Assembly (NCBI RefSeq): GCF_039888675.1
Contig: NZ_JBDQQR010000001.1
Span: 1,240,001 to 1,304,000 of the forward strand
From: Mesorhizobium sp. CAU 1732
GTDB taxonomy: Bacteria; Pseudomonadota; Alphaproteobacteria; Rhizobiales; Rhizobiaceae
Length of the DNA stretch: 64,000 nucleotides
Direction of reading: 5' to 3'
Below are positions 63,216-64,000 of the stretch, piece by piece (positions within the stretch are counted from its first letter, which is position 1; each line of letters begins with the position of its first letter). The position numbers and the translations under genes are program-made. The notes under the pieces are model-generated. The model worked only from the letters and a program-made list of their open reading frames with translations. It searched no databases and was not told the origin of the DNA.

Positions 63216-63593
63216 ATGGCCAAGCTGCCCGACATGACGAAGCACAAGGGTTTTCCCTCCGGCATGCCGGGTACCGGGTTTCAGTTCACGATCCGTCGGG
63301 CAAACCCGCGCGGGGTTACGCCGATCAAAGCGCTTCCCCGCCGGGCCGGTCGCGACACCCTCCTGCACCGCGTCGACGCCGCGTTTCTTCACGCGCTTTG
63401 GCACCACTTCGGGCTGGAGCCGTTCGAGCGGGGAAATCTGGATGCAGCGCGGCTTTGCATTTTGTTCGGCCGCGAGATCGTCCCGGCCGAGAAAGATTTC
63501 GACCCGCAGTCCTACGAGGCGCTTCTGATCATCGATGAGAAGGTCGCGCGAAACAGCTTTCCGGAATCGTTTGAAGATGTGTTCGAGGTCTGA
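63216..63593 (+). CDS. Hypothetical protein before pccA
   Basis: A 125-residue soluble protein, MAKLPDMTKHKGFPSGMP at the start, FLHALWHHFGLEPFERGNLD in the middle and SFEDVFEV at the end. I recognise no domain and no membrane or signal segment. GGGAGCG precedes the ATG, and it follows the GST gene by six bases, so it is in the same operon. Function unknown. Confidence 0.6.
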   Translation: MAKLPDMTKHKGFPSGMPGTGFQFTIRRANPRGVTPIKALPRRAGRDTLLHRVDAAFLHALWHHFGLEPFERGNLDAARLCILFGREIVPAEKDFDPQSYEALLIIDEKVARNSFPESFEDVFEV

Positions 63594-63668
63594 CCGGGAA
63601 GGGACGATGACAGTCCGCGCACCCGTCAACCTCACAGCGACGCCAAAACTCGCAGGAGGCGAGCAACA

Positions 63669-64000
63669 GTGATTTCCAAAATCCTCATCGCCAATCGCGG
63701 CGAAATCGCGTGCCGGGTCATCAAGACGGCGAAGAAGCTCGGCATTGCGACCGTCGCCGTCTATTCGGATGCGGACCGCGAGGCGTTGCATGTGAAGATG
63801 GCGGACGAGGCCGTGCACATCGGACCGGCGCCGTCGAACCAGTCCTACATCGTGATCGACAAGATCATCGACGCGATCCGCCAGACGGGCGCGGATGCGG
63901 TCCATCCGGGCTATGGGTTTCTGTCGGAGAACCCGCTTTTCGCGGAGGCACTGGCAAAGGAAGGCGTCGCCTTCATCGGCCCGCCGGTGAACGCTATTCA
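63669..64000 (+). CDS. pccA: Propionyl-CoA carboxylase alpha chain, N-terminus, cut by right edge
   Basis: The first 110 residues of a biotin carboxylase. [20 protein letters not shown] is the N-terminal nucleotide-side block, and [15 protein letters not shown] the second. The start is GTG at 63669 with GCAGGAGG about ten bases upstream. The frame is open at 64000; the biotin-carrier part lies beyond the window. It is the partner of pccB, about 2 kb upstream, so the operon is pccB–DUF2442–yghU–hypothetical–pccA. Confidence 0.95.
   Translation, partial: MISKILIANRGEIACRVIKTAKKLGIATVAVYSDADREALHVKMADEAVHIGPAPSNQSYIVIDKIIDAIRQTGADAVHPGYGFLSENPLFAEALAKEGVAFIGPPVNAI

Overview
The window is high-GC DNA from an alphaproteobacterium, most likely order Hyphomicrobiales (Rhizobiales), close to Mesorhizobium, Phyllobacteriaceae or Aurantimonadaceae. 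The evidence is the lipid A/KDO block DUF4170–DUF374–waaA–lpxK–DUF2093 next to mutL, a MutL with its own endonuclease motif, an XRE/PccR-type propionate regulator, a pim-type dicarboxylate operon, and GC-rich intergenic palindromes of the rhizobial type. No rRNA, tRNA, CRISPR array, prophage or insertion sequence was seen.

Layout. 0–10 kb: a membrane protein running off the left edge, an OmpV-like porin, a VapBC module with a clear operator, ileS, a lipoprotein, tadA, a repeat-expanded rluB, rsmD and a GNAT. 10–24 kb: paired M16 peptidases (active and inactive), a patatin, a MATE exporter, pmbA, a cysQ-like phosphatase, the KDO/lipid A operon and mutL. 24–33 kb: kbl, a PilJ-sensor GGDEF–EAL protein, an NADH:flavin oxidoreductase and an MttB-family methyltransferase separated by a ParDE-like module, and tdh. 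kbl and tdh together turn threonine into glycine and acetyl-CoA; the flavin enzyme and MttB homologue suggest betaine or methylamine demethylation.

33–37 kb: an ECF41 sigma factor with its cognate CMD gene and a textbook ECF41 promoter, a JmjC/cupin protein, and a second VapC module. 36.6–45.2 kb: the tyrosine/homogentisate block: MarR, then a tightly coupled hmgA–DUF1428–FAH–MBL–DinB–FAD monooxygenase–DUF2783 operon, with hppD convergent and an Lrp gene divergent from hppD. The last four genes have no assigned role and are the best candidate for an undescribed pathway extension. 45.3–48.4 kb: a TRAP transporter.

48.4–58.4 kb: a decayed GFA gene, a DUF442 protein, then a pimFABCD-like operon led by an enol-lactonase homologue behind a perfect TetR-type palindrome, and a 3-hydroxyisobutyryl-CoA hydrolase. 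58.5–64 kb: a PccR-like regulator divergent from propionyl-CoA carboxylase pccB; pccA follows after three intervening genes and runs off the right edge. These last 15 kb form an acyl-CoA catabolism island feeding propionyl-CoA, acetyl-CoA and glutaryl-CoA into central metabolism.

All calls come from reading translated sequence and motifs; no database search was run.
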